Shown here piece by piece: positions 5,756 through 12,668 of a DNA stretch of 28,223 nucleotides. The translations under genes and the position numbers were made by a program. Under the pieces are notes generated by a model. The model had not been told where the DNA came from and made no database searches. It saw nothing but the letters and a program-made list of their open reading frames with translations. Position 1 is the stretch's first letter, and every line of letters begins with the position of its first letter. The stretch lies in the IMG/VR virus record IMGVR_UViG_3300009790_000049, positions 1 through 28,223 of that record. One strand, 5' to 3'. Source of the DNA: a virus.

Positions 5756-6160
5756 ATGCAACGTGACAGTAAATTTAAAAGCATGGTGTTTCTCGATGAT
5801 TTATTCATGGAAGCTGCAGAAACTGAGAGAAAGCTGCCACCAGCTATTAAAAAGCAGAAAATGGCTTCGTGGCCGGAATATGTCAGATCATGGCAGAGTT
5901 ATGGCTGGAACGATGCAGAAACCAGCTTACCCAAGGCCACTCCCCAACAAATCACAAGGTTTGAACAGGCTATGGATCTTCTTAACGATTATGGTGTTAA
6001 AATCGAAGACAGGAGATTAATCTGGGCAACAGCTCATTCTGCTGCATTTAGGGATAGAGGGCCATCCTGGGCTAAAGTGGGCCGTAAATTACGGATAGAT
6101 CCAAGGACAGTTAAGAAGAGGTATTTCGATGCTCTTATAAGGCTTTATTATAGGTTGTGA
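5756..6160 (+). CDS. Helix-turn-helix protein, DUF6362-like
   Basis: This is a 134-aa protein from ATG 5756; an in-frame ATG at 5780 is an alternative. There is no Shine-Dalgarno because the upstream 14 nt are the palindrome of the repeat array. The sequence follows a familiar phage pattern: 'MEAAETERKLPPAIKKQ', then 'SWPEYVRSWQSYGW', a proline-containing linker, 'FEQAMDLLNDYGV', 'RLIWATAHSAAF' and a C-terminal HTH 'SWAKVGRKLRIDPRTVKKRY'. This matches my memory of DUF6362 proteins, thought to bind DNA. It lies just upstream of the packaging genes, a usual place for a late-gene activator or terminase-associated protein. With its own start embedded in repeats, autoregulation is a natural inference. 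An operator-like site covers its stop codon. Confidence 0.65.
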   Translation: MQRDSKFKSMVFLDDLFMEAAETERKLPPAIKKQKMASWPEYVRSWQSYGWNDAETSLPKATPQQITRFEQAMDLLNDYGVKIEDRRLIWATAHSAAFRDRGPSWAKVGRKLRIDPRTVKKRYFDALIRLYYRL

Positions 6161-6174
6161 CGTTAAGCGATAGG
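6157..6174 (+). promoter_or_regulatory. Operator-like site 4, far from the switch region
   Basis: GTGACGTTAAGCGATAGG matches the motif of the switch-region sites (14 of 18 identical to site 1 at 2817). It overlaps the stop codon of the HTH gene and heads the spacer before the terminase genes. It could let the early repressor act on the late region. Confidence 0.4.
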
Positions 6175-6364
6175 GAAATTGAGGGTTGGTGGAATTAATT
6201 GGTATGAATGACACGAAAAGCGACATATATTTTGTATAATCGACGAATTATGTTTTTTTCATAGATAATATCCTTAATATACTTTTTTGAGCTGGGTTCA
6301 TTCTCGCAAAGGACGTTTCCCGGCTCACCAATTTTCCCATTAAATAAGCCAAAGGTGATCGAAA
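6161..6364. other. Non-coding spacer before the packaging genes, with promoter-like and hairpin elements
   Basis: This 204-nt spacer holds a TATAAT (6235-6240) without a convincing -35. A hairpin pairs GAGCTGGG (6289-6296) with CCCGGCTC (6319-6326, one G-U pair) around a 22-nt loop, followed by ACCAATTTT. The hairpin could end early transcription or be a packaging or processing signal. I found no ORF here. Confidence 0.4.
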
Positions 6365-6406
6365 ATGCCAATGACTAAGAAAAAGAAGAAAAAAGGCTAT
6401 AAATGA
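6365..6406 (+). CDS. 13-residue Lys-rich mini-ORF coupled to the terminase gene
   Basis: The ATG at 6365 has a strong AAAGGTG Shine-Dalgarno 7 nt upstream and encodes MPMTKKKKKKGYK. Its stop overlaps the start of the small terminase gene as ATGA (6403-6406), and the terminase has only a weak ribosome site of its own. The mini-ORF therefore probably loads ribosomes for the terminase gene. Whether the peptide has a function is unknown. I recall similarly short basic 'KKKGYG' proteins in other phages. Confidence 0.5.
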   Translation: MPMTKKKKKKGYK

Positions 6407-6798
6407 TGTCTAAAGTAACTGTTAAGCAGATGGAAGAGATTTGCAACAGATTGATGGATGGAGAGTCTCTAACGCAGATATGTGACCATACAGAGGACTT
6501 GCCGTCTAAGAGGACTATTTATCGTCATGTGCAATCTGATGAGAAAGCATGGGAAATGTACTCAAAAGCCAGAGCAATCCAAGGAGAGGACTTAGAAGAC
6601 CAGATAATGGACATTGTGAATGAACCATTGCCTAGTGATCCTAAGTTTGCAATGGCTACTGTGCAGAACAAGAGACTTAAAGTAGATGCTTTGGATAAGA
6701 GGAAGAGACAGTTGCAACCTCTTGGAGGGATAAGGAATAAGCCAGAGGATCTGTCACCAACTGTGAGTGGAACTATCAAGTTGAGTTGGAATGAATAA
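6403..6798 (+). CDS. terS: Terminase small subunit
   Basis: This 131-aa protein starts at tandem ATGs (6403, 6406). Its layout matches Sf6-type small terminases. An N-terminal HTH contains 'MEEICNRLMDGESLTQICDHTEDLPSKRTIYRHVQSD'. A helical oligomerisation segment follows ('AWEMYSKARAIQGEDLEDQIMDIV'), then the usual 'VQNKRLKVDALDKRKRQLQPL'. Small terminases form rings that recognise the packaging site and regulate the large subunit. The large terminase gene is downstream, after a 250-340-nt spacer that may hold the packaging site or a promoter. The ATGA overlap with the mini-ORF indicates coupled translation. Confidence 0.85.
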   Translation: MMSKVTVKQMEEICNRLMDGESLTQICDHTEDLPSKRTIYRHVQSDEKAWEMYSKARAIQGEDLEDQIMDIVNEPLPSDPKFAMATVQNKRLKVDALDKRKRQLQPLGGIRNKPEDLSPTVSGTIKLSWNE

Positions 6799-7052
6799 CG
6801 TGTGCTTCAATGTACATTGACACCGTTCGTGTGCGAGAGCCATATCAGTTCATTTTCTGAACTTATTGATTGTTTTGTAAGAAATTCTGTAAGAATAAGA
6901 CGTAAGTCATTGTTTTTATTGACATTGGTTGTAGGTTATTTACCTACGAGAACTGTTTTCTAGGGATCGAAGACCCCCCTTACACCCCAAAATCTGGTCG
7001 CACTCTGCTATAGCATAAATAACAAACCAAGAGTGTCTCACACTCTAACAGT
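6799..7052. other. Non-coding region between small and large terminase genes
   Basis: No gene is seen. Structure present: hairpin GTTCA-TTTTC-TGAAC (near 6848-6862); a promoter-like TTGACA (6919-6924) with TACCTA 16 nt on (6941-6946); hairpin GTAGG-TTATTTA-CCTAC over that -10; and AGAGTGT-CTC-ACACTCT (7030-7046). A second TTGACA at 6817 lacks a good -10. This is a sensible site for a late promoter or for packaging-site recognition. Confidence 0.45.
6919..6946 (+). promoter_or_regulatory. Candidate promoter for the packaging/head operon
   Basis: A consensus TTGACA is followed after 16 nt by TACCTA. The -10 match is moderate and lies within a small inverted repeat (GTAGG/CCTAC). No other good promoter is visible before the large terminase gene. 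Confidence 0.4.
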
Positions 7053-7265
7053 ATGTCTGACAGCTATACAAAGAAGCAAGAGAATGCAAAGCTCCACCGG
7101 GAGTTCACTCTTCGTCTGTTCAGACAGGAATACGAGAAACATGGACATAGTAATCCCTTACGCGCCACGCCCTCTACAGAAAGAGCTCCACGCAAGGCTC
7201 AAGACAAAGAGATGGGCAGTAGTGGTATGTCATCGACGTTTCGGCAAGACGGTAATGGCGATTAA
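7053..7265 (+). CDS. Possible small ORF overlapping the large terminase start
   Basis: This 70-aa ORF begins 'MSDSYTKKQENAKLHREF'. Its first 30 residues look like real protein (charged, helical, ending 'RQEYEKHG'), whereas the part overlapping the terminase frame after 7141 looks like shadow sequence. There is no Shine-Dalgarno; a 17-nt hairpin (7030-7046) sits 6 nt upstream. It could be a small real gene, a leader, or a former N-terminus of the terminase separated by a frameshift. Confidence 0.25.
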   Translation: MSDSYTKKQENAKLHREFTLRLFRQEYEKHGHSNPLRATPSTERAPRKAQDKEMGSSGMSSTFRQDGNGD

Positions 7266-8421
7266 TCATTTACTGAGGGATGCTATTCTCAACACAAAAG
7301 AGAATCCGAGGTACGCCTATATAGCGCCCACCTACCGACAGGCAAAGATGATAACCTGGGATTATTTAAAAACATTTGCGGGTGGAATTCCCAAAGTAAG
7401 GTTTCACGAGACAGAACTGAGGTGTGATCTTCCCAATGGTGCGAGGATACAGCTTCTCGGAGCAGAAAACGTCCATGCCATCCGTGGAATTTATTTAGAT
7501 GGAGTCTGTGCCGATGAGTTTAGTGATATGCCGGAGAGTTTGTTTCCAGAAGTATTAAGACCAGCTTTATCGGATCGCAAGGGATGGGCCATGATTGTGG
7601 GTACACCCAGGGGAATGAATGCTTTCTACGATATGTATGAAGCGGCACAGGCGGATAAGCATTGGATAACGGCGATCTATAAGGCATCAGAGACAGGATT
7701 GCTTGATGAAGAGGAGCTGGAGTCGGCTAAAGCAGCTATGTCCGATGATCAGTATAACCAGGAGTTTGAATGTTCATGGACGGCAAACGTGGCTGGAGCT
7801 ATCTATGGAAAGGAAATAGAGACTATTATGACGAAGGGCCAGATCTCCGATGTACCCTATGACGAGAGTGCAAGGGTGGATACTTGGTGGGATCTGGGCA
7901 TTAATGACAGTACCTGTATAATTTTTACCCAAACTATTGGCCGTGCTGTTCATGTGATTGATTGCTATGAGAACAGGGGTGAGGGATTGCCGCACTACTG
8001 TAGGGTCTTGGATCAGAAGGGATATCTATACGGTACACACAATGCACCGCATGACATTGAAGTAAGGGAATTAGGTACAGGAAAATCAAGAAGAGAGATT
8101 GCGTATGATCTGGGGCTGAACTTCAGAGTTGTACCAAAGCTGCCATTGGAAGATGGTATTCATGCGGGGAAGTTATTTTTCTCACGGCTCTGGTTTGACC
8201 GTGCGAACTGTAAGCAACTGCTTGATGCCCTCAGACATTATCACAGGGCCTATAATGAGAAGAATAGAGTATTTAGAACAACGCCTGTCCATTCATGGGC
8301 GTCGCACTTTGCGGATGCATACCGATATCTGGCCGTGGGATTCCGTGAGAGTAGGGATTACTCAAGACCGCCCCAGGCAATGGCCGAAGACAAATATAAT
8401 CCATTGGGAGCTTATGTATAA
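7141..8421 (+). CDS. terL: Terminase large subunit
   Basis: This is a 426-aa protein starting MDIVIPYAPRPLQKELH. An upstream extension of the frame to 7033 is not protein-like, so the ATG at 7141 is preferred; CAGGAA lies upstream. The ATPase domain shows the phage-type Walker A 'CHRRFGKT' (30-37), Walker B with the catalytic pair in 'GVCADEF' (Asp125-Glu126) and the coupling motif 'VGTPRG' (153-158). The RNase-H-like nuclease domain has Asp251 in 'WWDLGIND', 'PHDIE' (Asp304) and 'HFADAYRY' (Asp392). The enzyme pumps DNA into the procapsid through the portal and cuts concatemers. The length is somewhat short but all motifs are present. Its ATG-TAA end overlaps the next gene by one base. Confidence 0.95.
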   Translation: MDIVIPYAPRPLQKELHARLKTKRWAVVVCHRRFGKTVMAINHLLRDAILNTKENPRYAYIAPTYRQAKMITWDYLKTFAGGIPKVRFHETELRCDLPNGARIQLLGAENVHAIRGIYLDGVCADEFSDMPESLFPEVLRPALSDRKGWAMIVGTPRGMNAFYDMYEAAQADKHWITAIYKASETGLLDEEELESAKAAMSDDQYNQEFECSWTANVAGAIYGKEIETIMTKGQISDVPYDESARVDTWWDLGINDSTCIIFTQTIGRAVHVIDCYENRGEGLPHYCRVLDQKGYLYGTHNAPHDIEVRELGTGKSRREIAYDLGLNFRVVPKLPLEDGIHAGKLFFSRLWFDRANCKQLLDALRHYHRAYNEKNRVFRTTPVHSWASHFADAYRYLAVGFRESRDYSRPPQAMAEDKYNPLGAYV

Positions 8422-8642
8422 TGGGAAAGAACCAACCAGCAATGCCACCTGTTCCTCCCCCTCCTCCTCCACAGCCTGTAAAGGCAATCAAGCCGGAGAA
8501 GACGGTGAAGATGCAGACAAGAAATAAAATGGCCGATCCGAATAAGGTTGGCCCAAAGCAGACGATACTAACAGGGCCACAGGGTCTTGGCCGTGAGACT
8601 AAGGTATCGAATGCGGGCAAAGGCTTATTGAGTGGCGATTAG
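8421..8642 (+). CDS. Pro-rich small protein with LTGP motif (head-region paralogue 1)
   Basis: This 73-aa protein has an N-terminus 'MGKNQPAMPPVPPPPPPQP', then a Lys-rich section, then 'TILTGPQGLGRET' and a Gly-Lys-rich end. It is probably disordered. It starts on the last base of the terminase stop codon. The downstream gene at 9048 begins 'MGKQQP', is also Pro-rich and contains 'TLLTGPAGDMGKT', so the two look like paralogues flanking the GNAT gene. Small proteins with this pattern are common just upstream of podovirus portals, but I know no established function. A minor virion or assembly role is a guess from position. Confidence 0.7.
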   Translation: MGKNQPAMPPVPPPPPPQPVKAIKPEKTVKMQTRNKMADPNKVGPKQTILTGPQGLGRETKVSNAGKGLLSGD

Positions 8643-9048
8643 ATGTGTTAATGATGATCCGCAGAGGTTTATCGACTGGCTTATGGAACGATTACGTCTG
8701 ACGAAGATCACAGGCCAAGCAGAAGCACAAGCCTATGGATTTTTAGAAGATAACAGAATTATAGGGTCATTCGTTTTTTCGGAATACACAGGACACGATG
8801 TGCATATGTACTGTGCATCCGATAACCCAAGGATATTTCAAAGACGGTATATGAAGGCGATGTTTGATTATTGCTTCAATGATCTGAAAGTCCGAAGAGT
8901 ATCGGCAATGTGCAATGAAAGTAATTTACGGTCCCGCAAACTGATAAGTGGGGTTGGATTTAAACAGGAAGGCAGACTCAGACGGTACTTCGGTTTTGAA
9001 GATGCTCTGGTCTATGGATTATTAAGAGAGGAAATGAGGTTTCTATAA
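8632..9048 (+). CDS. GNAT-family N-acetyltransferase
   Basis: This 138-aa protein uses a GTG start at 8632, overlapping the upstream gene by 11 nt. It has the GNAT layout: an initial helix pair, 'GFLEDNRIIGSFVFSEYTGHDVHMYC' (beta2-beta4), 'RRYMKAMFDYCFNDLKVRRVSAMCNESNLRSRKLISGVGF' (acetyl-CoA region and the conserved Asn-x-x-Ser-x-x-Leu helix) and 'KQEGRLRRYFGFEDALVYGL'. Similar GNAT proteins are regularly found between terminase and portal in T7-like marine phages. The substrate is unknown; acetylation of host or virion proteins is possible. Confidence 0.85.
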   Translation: MAIRCVNDDPQRFIDWLMERLRLTKITGQAEAQAYGFLEDNRIIGSFVFSEYTGHDVHMYCASDNPRIFQRRYMKAMFDYCFNDLKVRRVSAMCNESNLRSRKLISGVGFKQEGRLRRYFGFEDALVYGLLREEMRFL

Positions 9049-9329
9049 TGGGAAAACAACAACCGCAACCACAGACACAACCAGATCCAGCACCTGTAAC
9101 TCCACCACCAGCACCAAGAGTTGATCCTGTAGCACCAAAGGAAACGGCATCGGTTAATCCGAAATCGGCTGTGGGTGCATCGGCGGGCGGTGGCTATGCG
9201 GGAACAGGAAAAGGCAAGGCTCGGACATTACTGACAGGGCCAGCTGGAGATATGGGGAAAACACCCATTCGTAAACCAATGCTCACAGGCACATTGGGTA
9301 GTGCCTATAAAACAACATTAGGTGGATAA
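9048..9329 (+). CDS. Pro/Gly-rich small protein with LTGP motifs (head-region paralogue 2)
   Basis: This 93-aa protein starts on the last base of the GNAT stop codon. It is rich in Gln and Pro at the N-terminus ('MGKQQPQPQTQPDPAP'), then Gly-Ala-rich, and carries 'TLLTGPAGDMGKT' and 'PMLTGTLGSAYKTTLGG'. The closing 'KTTLGG' type of end is common in small proteins preceding podovirus portals. It shares its opening and the LTGP element with the gene at 8421 and directly abuts the portal gene. Likely an intrinsically disordered structural or assembly factor; function unknown. Confidence 0.7.
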   Translation: MGKQQPQPQTQPDPAPVTPPPAPRVDPVAPKETASVNPKSAVGASAGGGYAGTGKGKARTLLTGPAGDMGKTPIRKPMLTGTLGSAYKTTLGG

Positions 9330-10937
9330 ATGGCCGAATCTGATGAATTAGCCGAGGTTCTTGCGGAACAACTCGCTTTGCTGGAGAACCAGCGAACATC
9401 ATGGGAACAGCATTGGCAAGAAATAGCTGACTATGTAGTGCCACGCAAAGCCGATATAACCAGAACACGCACACCTGGAGACAAAAGAACAAGTCTGATA
9501 TTCGATGGCACAGCTATTCATGCCGCGGAATTACTATCGGCAAGTCTTCACGGAATGCTTACCAATATGTCAACGCAATGGTTTTCTCTCCAATATAGAG
9601 ATGAAGCGATTAATGGGGATGATACGGCAAGGGAATGGCTGCAATCCGTTGAGGAAGTTATGTATAAGGCATTTGCCAGATCAAACTTCCAAGAACAGGT
9701 ACATGAGCTCTATCACGATCTCATTACCTTCGGCACGGCGGTTATGTTTATTGAGAATGATGATGAGAAGGATATTAATTTCTCTACACGGCACATAGGG
9801 GAATGTTATCTCTCTGAGAATGATAAAGGGCGGGTTGATACTGTCTTCCGTCAGTTTAAAATGCCGGGCAAGGCGATCCGTGACAGGTTCGGAATTGATA
9901 GATTATCGAAGAAATTACAGGATCAGATTAATGAAAACCCTGTGGAACTGCGGGAATTGGTTCATGCGGTATATCCCAGGGGAACATATGATATCACGAA
10001 GGCCACAAGTGAGAACAAACCCTTTGCATCTGTTTACTTTGAGCCGGAAGAAAAGATTGTGTTGTCCGAAAGTGGGTTTGACGAACTGCCTTACTGCTGC
10101 CCACGCTGGTTAAAGTCCTCTTATGAAATTGGGTATGGTAGGTCCCCCTCATTTACCAGCCTTCCAGATATTAAAATGTTGAATAAGATGTGCGAAGTTA
10201 CCATTCGGGCAGCACAAAAACAGGTAGATCCGCCCTTACTTGTACCAGATGACGGCTTTATGCTGCCGATTAAGACCGTTCCAAGCGGCTTAAACTTCTA
10301 CAGATCGGGTACAAGAGACAGAATAGAGCCCTTAAACATCGGTGCAAACAATCCTCTGGGTCTTAGTATGGAAGAGCAGAGAAGACAGGCTATCCGATCC
10401 GCATTCTATGTGGATCAGTTGATACTAAGCCAAGGGCCACAGATGACGGCCACAGAAGTTGTACAGAGAACAGAAGAGAAAATGAGACTCCTTGGCCCTG
10501 TTTTGGGCAGATTACAGGCGGAAATGCTCCAGCCATTGATTATCAGAGCTTATAATCTTCTCCAAAGAAAGAATATGTTTCCACCCGCACCAGAGTTTAT
10601 GCAGAATATGGATATCGAGATTGAATATGTCTCTCCATTGGCTAAAGCTCAGAGACAGGTGGATGTTACCAGCATGACACAAATGCTTGAGCTTCTTGGC
10701 CCTGTGGGTCAGATCGAGCCAACAGTATTTGATTATATTGATTTTGACGGTGTTACGAAGCATTTGATCAAGGTTCTGGGTATTCCGGCAACCGCAGTAT
10801 CAAGTGATCAGGAGATAATGGAGAAAAGAGAGGAACGTGCGGCACAACAGCAACAGATGATGGAGCAGCAACAAATGGCGGAACAAGCCGAAGCCGTTGG
10901 CAAAGCAGCACCAATGGTAGCGGCAGTTAATAAATGA
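9330..10937 (+). CDS. Portal protein (head-tail connector)
   Basis: This is a 535-aa T7 gp8-type portal. It opens with 'LLENQRTSWEQHWQEIADYVVPRK' and then 'FDGTAIHAAELLSASLHGMLTNMSTQWFSLQ', the family's N-terminal signature. Next come 'YHDLITFGTAVMFIEND', 'SYEIGYGRSP' and a long helical stem containing 'QMTATEVVQRTEEKMRLLGPVLGRLQAEMLQPLI' (split here as a pattern: ATEV...R.EE...LLGP...RL..E). The tail is Gln/Met-rich ('QQQQMMEQQQMAEQAE'). Twelve copies form the vertex ring for DNA entry, with the terminase outside and the tail tube added later. The size matches the family. Its stop overlaps the start of the methyltransferase gene as ATGA. Confidence 0.95.
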   Translation: MAESDELAEVLAEQLALLENQRTSWEQHWQEIADYVVPRKADITRTRTPGDKRTSLIFDGTAIHAAELLSASLHGMLTNMSTQWFSLQYRDEAINGDDTAREWLQSVEEVMYKAFARSNFQEQVHELYHDLITFGTAVMFIENDDEKDINFSTRHIGECYLSENDKGRVDTVFRQFKMPGKAIRDRFGIDRLSKKLQDQINENPVELRELVHAVYPRGTYDITKATSENKPFASVYFEPEEKIVLSESGFDELPYCCPRWLKSSYEIGYGRSPSFTSLPDIKMLNKMCEVTIRAAQKQVDPPLLVPDDGFMLPIKTVPSGLNFYRSGTRDRIEPLNIGANNPLGLSMEEQRRQAIRSAFYVDQLILSQGPQMTATEVVQRTEEKMRLLGPVLGRLQAEMLQPLIIRAYNLLQRKNMFPPAPEFMQNMDIEIEYVSPLAKAQRQVDVTSMTQMLELLGPVGQIEPTVFDYIDFDGVTKHLIKVLGIPATAVSSDQEIMEKREERAAQQQQMMEQQQMAEQAEAVGKAAPMVAAVNK

Positions 10938-11470
10938 TCCCATTTCCTAACAAGAAATATAATATCATTTATGCTGATCCAGCTTGGCATTATCAGACTT
11001 GGGGTGAAGGTGGAAATCGAAACGTAACCTCTAAATATAAAACAATGGCAATGAAAGATATTTATGATTTGCCTATTAATGAGATAGCAGAAGATGATTG
11101 CATTTTATTCTTATGGGTAACTTATCCAAAATTGATTGAGTGTATCAAAACAATAGAAGCATGGGGTTTTAACTATAAGACTTGCGGTTTTAGTTGGATC
11201 AAAAGAAATAAAAAATCTGACAGTTTGTTTATGGGTTTGGGTTATTGGACAAGAGCCAACAATGAACTTTGCCTATTAGCTACAAAAGGAAAGCCGAAAA
11301 GAGTTTCAAAAAAGGTACATCAAGTAGTCTATGAGCCTGTTAGAGAACACTCAAGAAAACCCGATTGTGTGAGAGATAAGATTGTTGAGTTGTGTGGTGA
11401 TCTACCACGAATTGAGTTGTTTGCTAGAGAGAAAACTAATGGTTGGGATGCTTGGGGTAACGAAGTATGA
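10934..11470 (+). CDS. MT-A70-family adenine N6-methyltransferase
   Basis: This 178-aa protein has the MT-A70 core: 'YNIIYADPAWHY' with a DPAW catalytic motif (15-18, a DPPW variant), 'DCILFLWVTYPKL' (beta5 region), 'GFNYKTCGFSWIKRNK', 'GYWTRANNELCLLATKG' and 'HSRKPDCVRDKIVELCGDLPRIELFARE' with the closing 'GWDAWGNEV'. It transfers a methyl group from SAM to adenine N6, probably on phage DNA for protection from restriction. It lies between portal and scaffold, where T7-like phages normally have no such gene, and has 4-nt overlaps on both sides. It also looks more AT-rich in codon choice than its neighbours, suggesting acquisition as a cargo gene. Confidence 0.9.
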   Translation: MIPFPNKKYNIIYADPAWHYQTWGEGGNRNVTSKYKTMAMKDIYDLPINEIAEDDCILFLWVTYPKLIECIKTIEAWGFNYKTCGFSWIKRNKKSDSLFMGLGYWTRANNELCLLATKGKPKRVSKKVHQVVYEPVREHSRKPDCVRDKIVELCGDLPRIELFAREKTNGWDAWGNEV

Positions 11471-11691
11471 CAATAGAGGATTTAAAAGCAGCCTACAAAA
11501 TGGCAATGGAAACTAAAGACGGTAAAACCATTTTAGAGGATCTTGAACTGAGATTCCATATGCACGCACCAACTTTTGTTCCAGACTCAAACGAAGCGGC
11601 ATACAGAGAGGGCCAACGATCTGTGGTGCTGTTTATTCAAAATATGTTGGCAGATCATAAAGATAGAGAGGACACGGTAATCGATGAATGA
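11467..11691 (+). CDS. Small Bbp19-like phage protein
   Basis: This 74-aa protein overlaps the MT-A70 stop by 4 nt (ATGA) and the scaffold start by 8 nt. The pattern 'YKMAMETKDGKTILEDLELRFHMHAPTFVPD' followed by 'AAYREGQRSVVLFIQNML' matches the small Bbp19-type domain (helix, conserved His/Phe stretch, 'EGxRxVxxxI'), which usually sits between portal and scaffold or capsid genes. The molecular role is not established. Position suggests a head assembly factor. Confidence 0.65.
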   Translation: MTIEDLKAAYKMAMETKDGKTILEDLELRFHMHAPTFVPDSNEAAYREGQRSVVLFIQNMLADHKDREDTVIDE

Positions 11692-12511
11692 AGAAGTACA
11701 ACAGGTAGCGGGGTCGGAAACGGCAGCTCCGTCTGAAGCAACTTTTGATTGGAAAAATGAAATACCAGAAGAAGTCAGAGGGAATAAGGTTTTCGACAAC
11801 CACAAGGACTTGGGATCACTATTGAAATCCCATGCTCATCAACAAACAATGATTGGTGCGGAAAAGATTCCACTTCCCGGCACGAATGCCACAGAAGAGC
11901 AATGGAATGAGGTCTATACACGGTTAGGAAAGCCGCCAGAAGCTGATGGATATCAGTTAGATGTTCAGATGCCCGAAGGACAAGCCGCCGATGACGGACT
12001 CTTAAAATGGTTTAAAGACACATCTCACAAGGCTGGATTAAACAATACACAGGCACAGGCAATGCTGAATGAGTACCAGAAGATTGCCCAGACCCAAGGT
12101 ACTGTTGATACAGGCAAGATGGAGCAGATTAAAAACGAAGGCATTGAAACTCTGCAAAAGGAATACGGTGCAGCTTTCGAAGACAAGATAAAGATTGGCA
12201 ATGCCACGATTGGTCAGTTCGAAGCGGCAGATTTAACACAGTTACAGTTAGCTGATGGCCGTCAGTTAGGAGATCACCCCGCATTTGTAAAAGCATTTGT
12301 TGGTATTGGTGATTTTATTAAAGGCAAGATTGGTGAGGATAGTCTGGTTGGCGTTAAGACATCCAATGCCATGACGCCGGACGTAGCACGGCAGAAGCTG
12401 GCAGAAGTCAAAAGGCAAGGTGGCCCATTCTGGAATAACAAAGATCCAGAGCATCAATGGGCAGTACAGGAAGCCTTGCGATTACAGGAATTTATTACAC
12501 CAAGCGAATAA
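11684..12511 (+). CDS. Scaffolding (capsid assembly) protein
   Basis: This 275-aa acidic, helical protein has the usual podovirus scaffold features: a disordered N-terminus, 'FDWKNEIPEEVRGNKVFDNHKDLGSLLKSH', 'GAEKIPLPGTNATEEQWNEVYTRLGKPPEADGYQ' (the common LGxPxxxxxY motif), a central coiled region, and a positively charged C-terminal helix after 'KRQGGPFWNN'. Scaffolds direct capsid protein into procapsids and leave before DNA packaging. It is located immediately before the capsid gene, as in T7 (gp9-gp10). Confidence 0.9.
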   Translation: MNEEVQQVAGSETAAPSEATFDWKNEIPEEVRGNKVFDNHKDLGSLLKSHAHQQTMIGAEKIPLPGTNATEEQWNEVYTRLGKPPEADGYQLDVQMPEGQAADDGLLKWFKDTSHKAGLNNTQAQAMLNEYQKIAQTQGTVDTGKMEQIKNEGIETLQKEYGAAFEDKIKIGNATIGQFEAADLTQLQLADGRQLGDHPAFVKAFVGIGDFIKGKIGEDSLVGVKTSNAMTPDVARQKLAEVKRQGGPFWNNKDPEHQWAVQEALRLQEFITPSE

Positions 12512-12668
12512 TCGACAAGCATTTGCCCGATTACTCATAAGTGTATTAATAATCAGGACAACCTTTTACGGCCCTGGGGGTGCAGACCCAATACTTTTTT
12601 CGTCTAATACTACATTAGGTAGCGATACTAAACCCTTAATTTTAAACTAAAAAACGGAGGTACTTATT
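12512..12668 (+). promoter_or_regulatory. Capsid gene leader with small hairpins and strong ribosome site
   Basis: This 157-nt gap carries no gene. Features: a short hairpin GGGT-GCAG-ACCC (12578-12589) followed by a T6 run (12595-12600), like a weak attenuator; CTAAT-ACTAC-ATTAG (12604-12618); and a canonical GGAGG (12656-12660) 8 nt before the capsid ATG. The strong ribosome site fits a very abundant protein. A phage-RNA-polymerase promoter was considered but not convincing. Confidence 0.5.

Noticed and set aside
5581-5766. Ser/Thr/Tyr-rich 61-aa ORF across the repeat array
   Set aside because: Its composition is a direct product of the DNA repeats and it has no ribosome site.
6289-6330. 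tRNA gene or tRNA-like structure
   Set aside because: Only an acceptor-like stem and ACCA are present; no D, anticodon or T arm can be formed in the 22-nt loop.
6377-6403. Programmed -1 frameshift at the A-run fusing the mini-ORF to the small terminase
   Set aside because: The -1 frame meets a TAA at 6400-6402 just before the terminase ATG, so no fusion could be made.
6998-7020. T7-type phage RNA polymerase promoter (ACTCTGCTATAG)
   Set aside because: One base longer than the consensus spacing, lacks the upstream TAATACG part and is not repeated before other late genes.
12605-12624. T7-like promoter upstream of the capsid gene (TAATAC...TTAGG)
   Set aside because: Only the first hexamer matches; the core ACTATAGG is missing and the similarity is partly due to a local inverted repeat.
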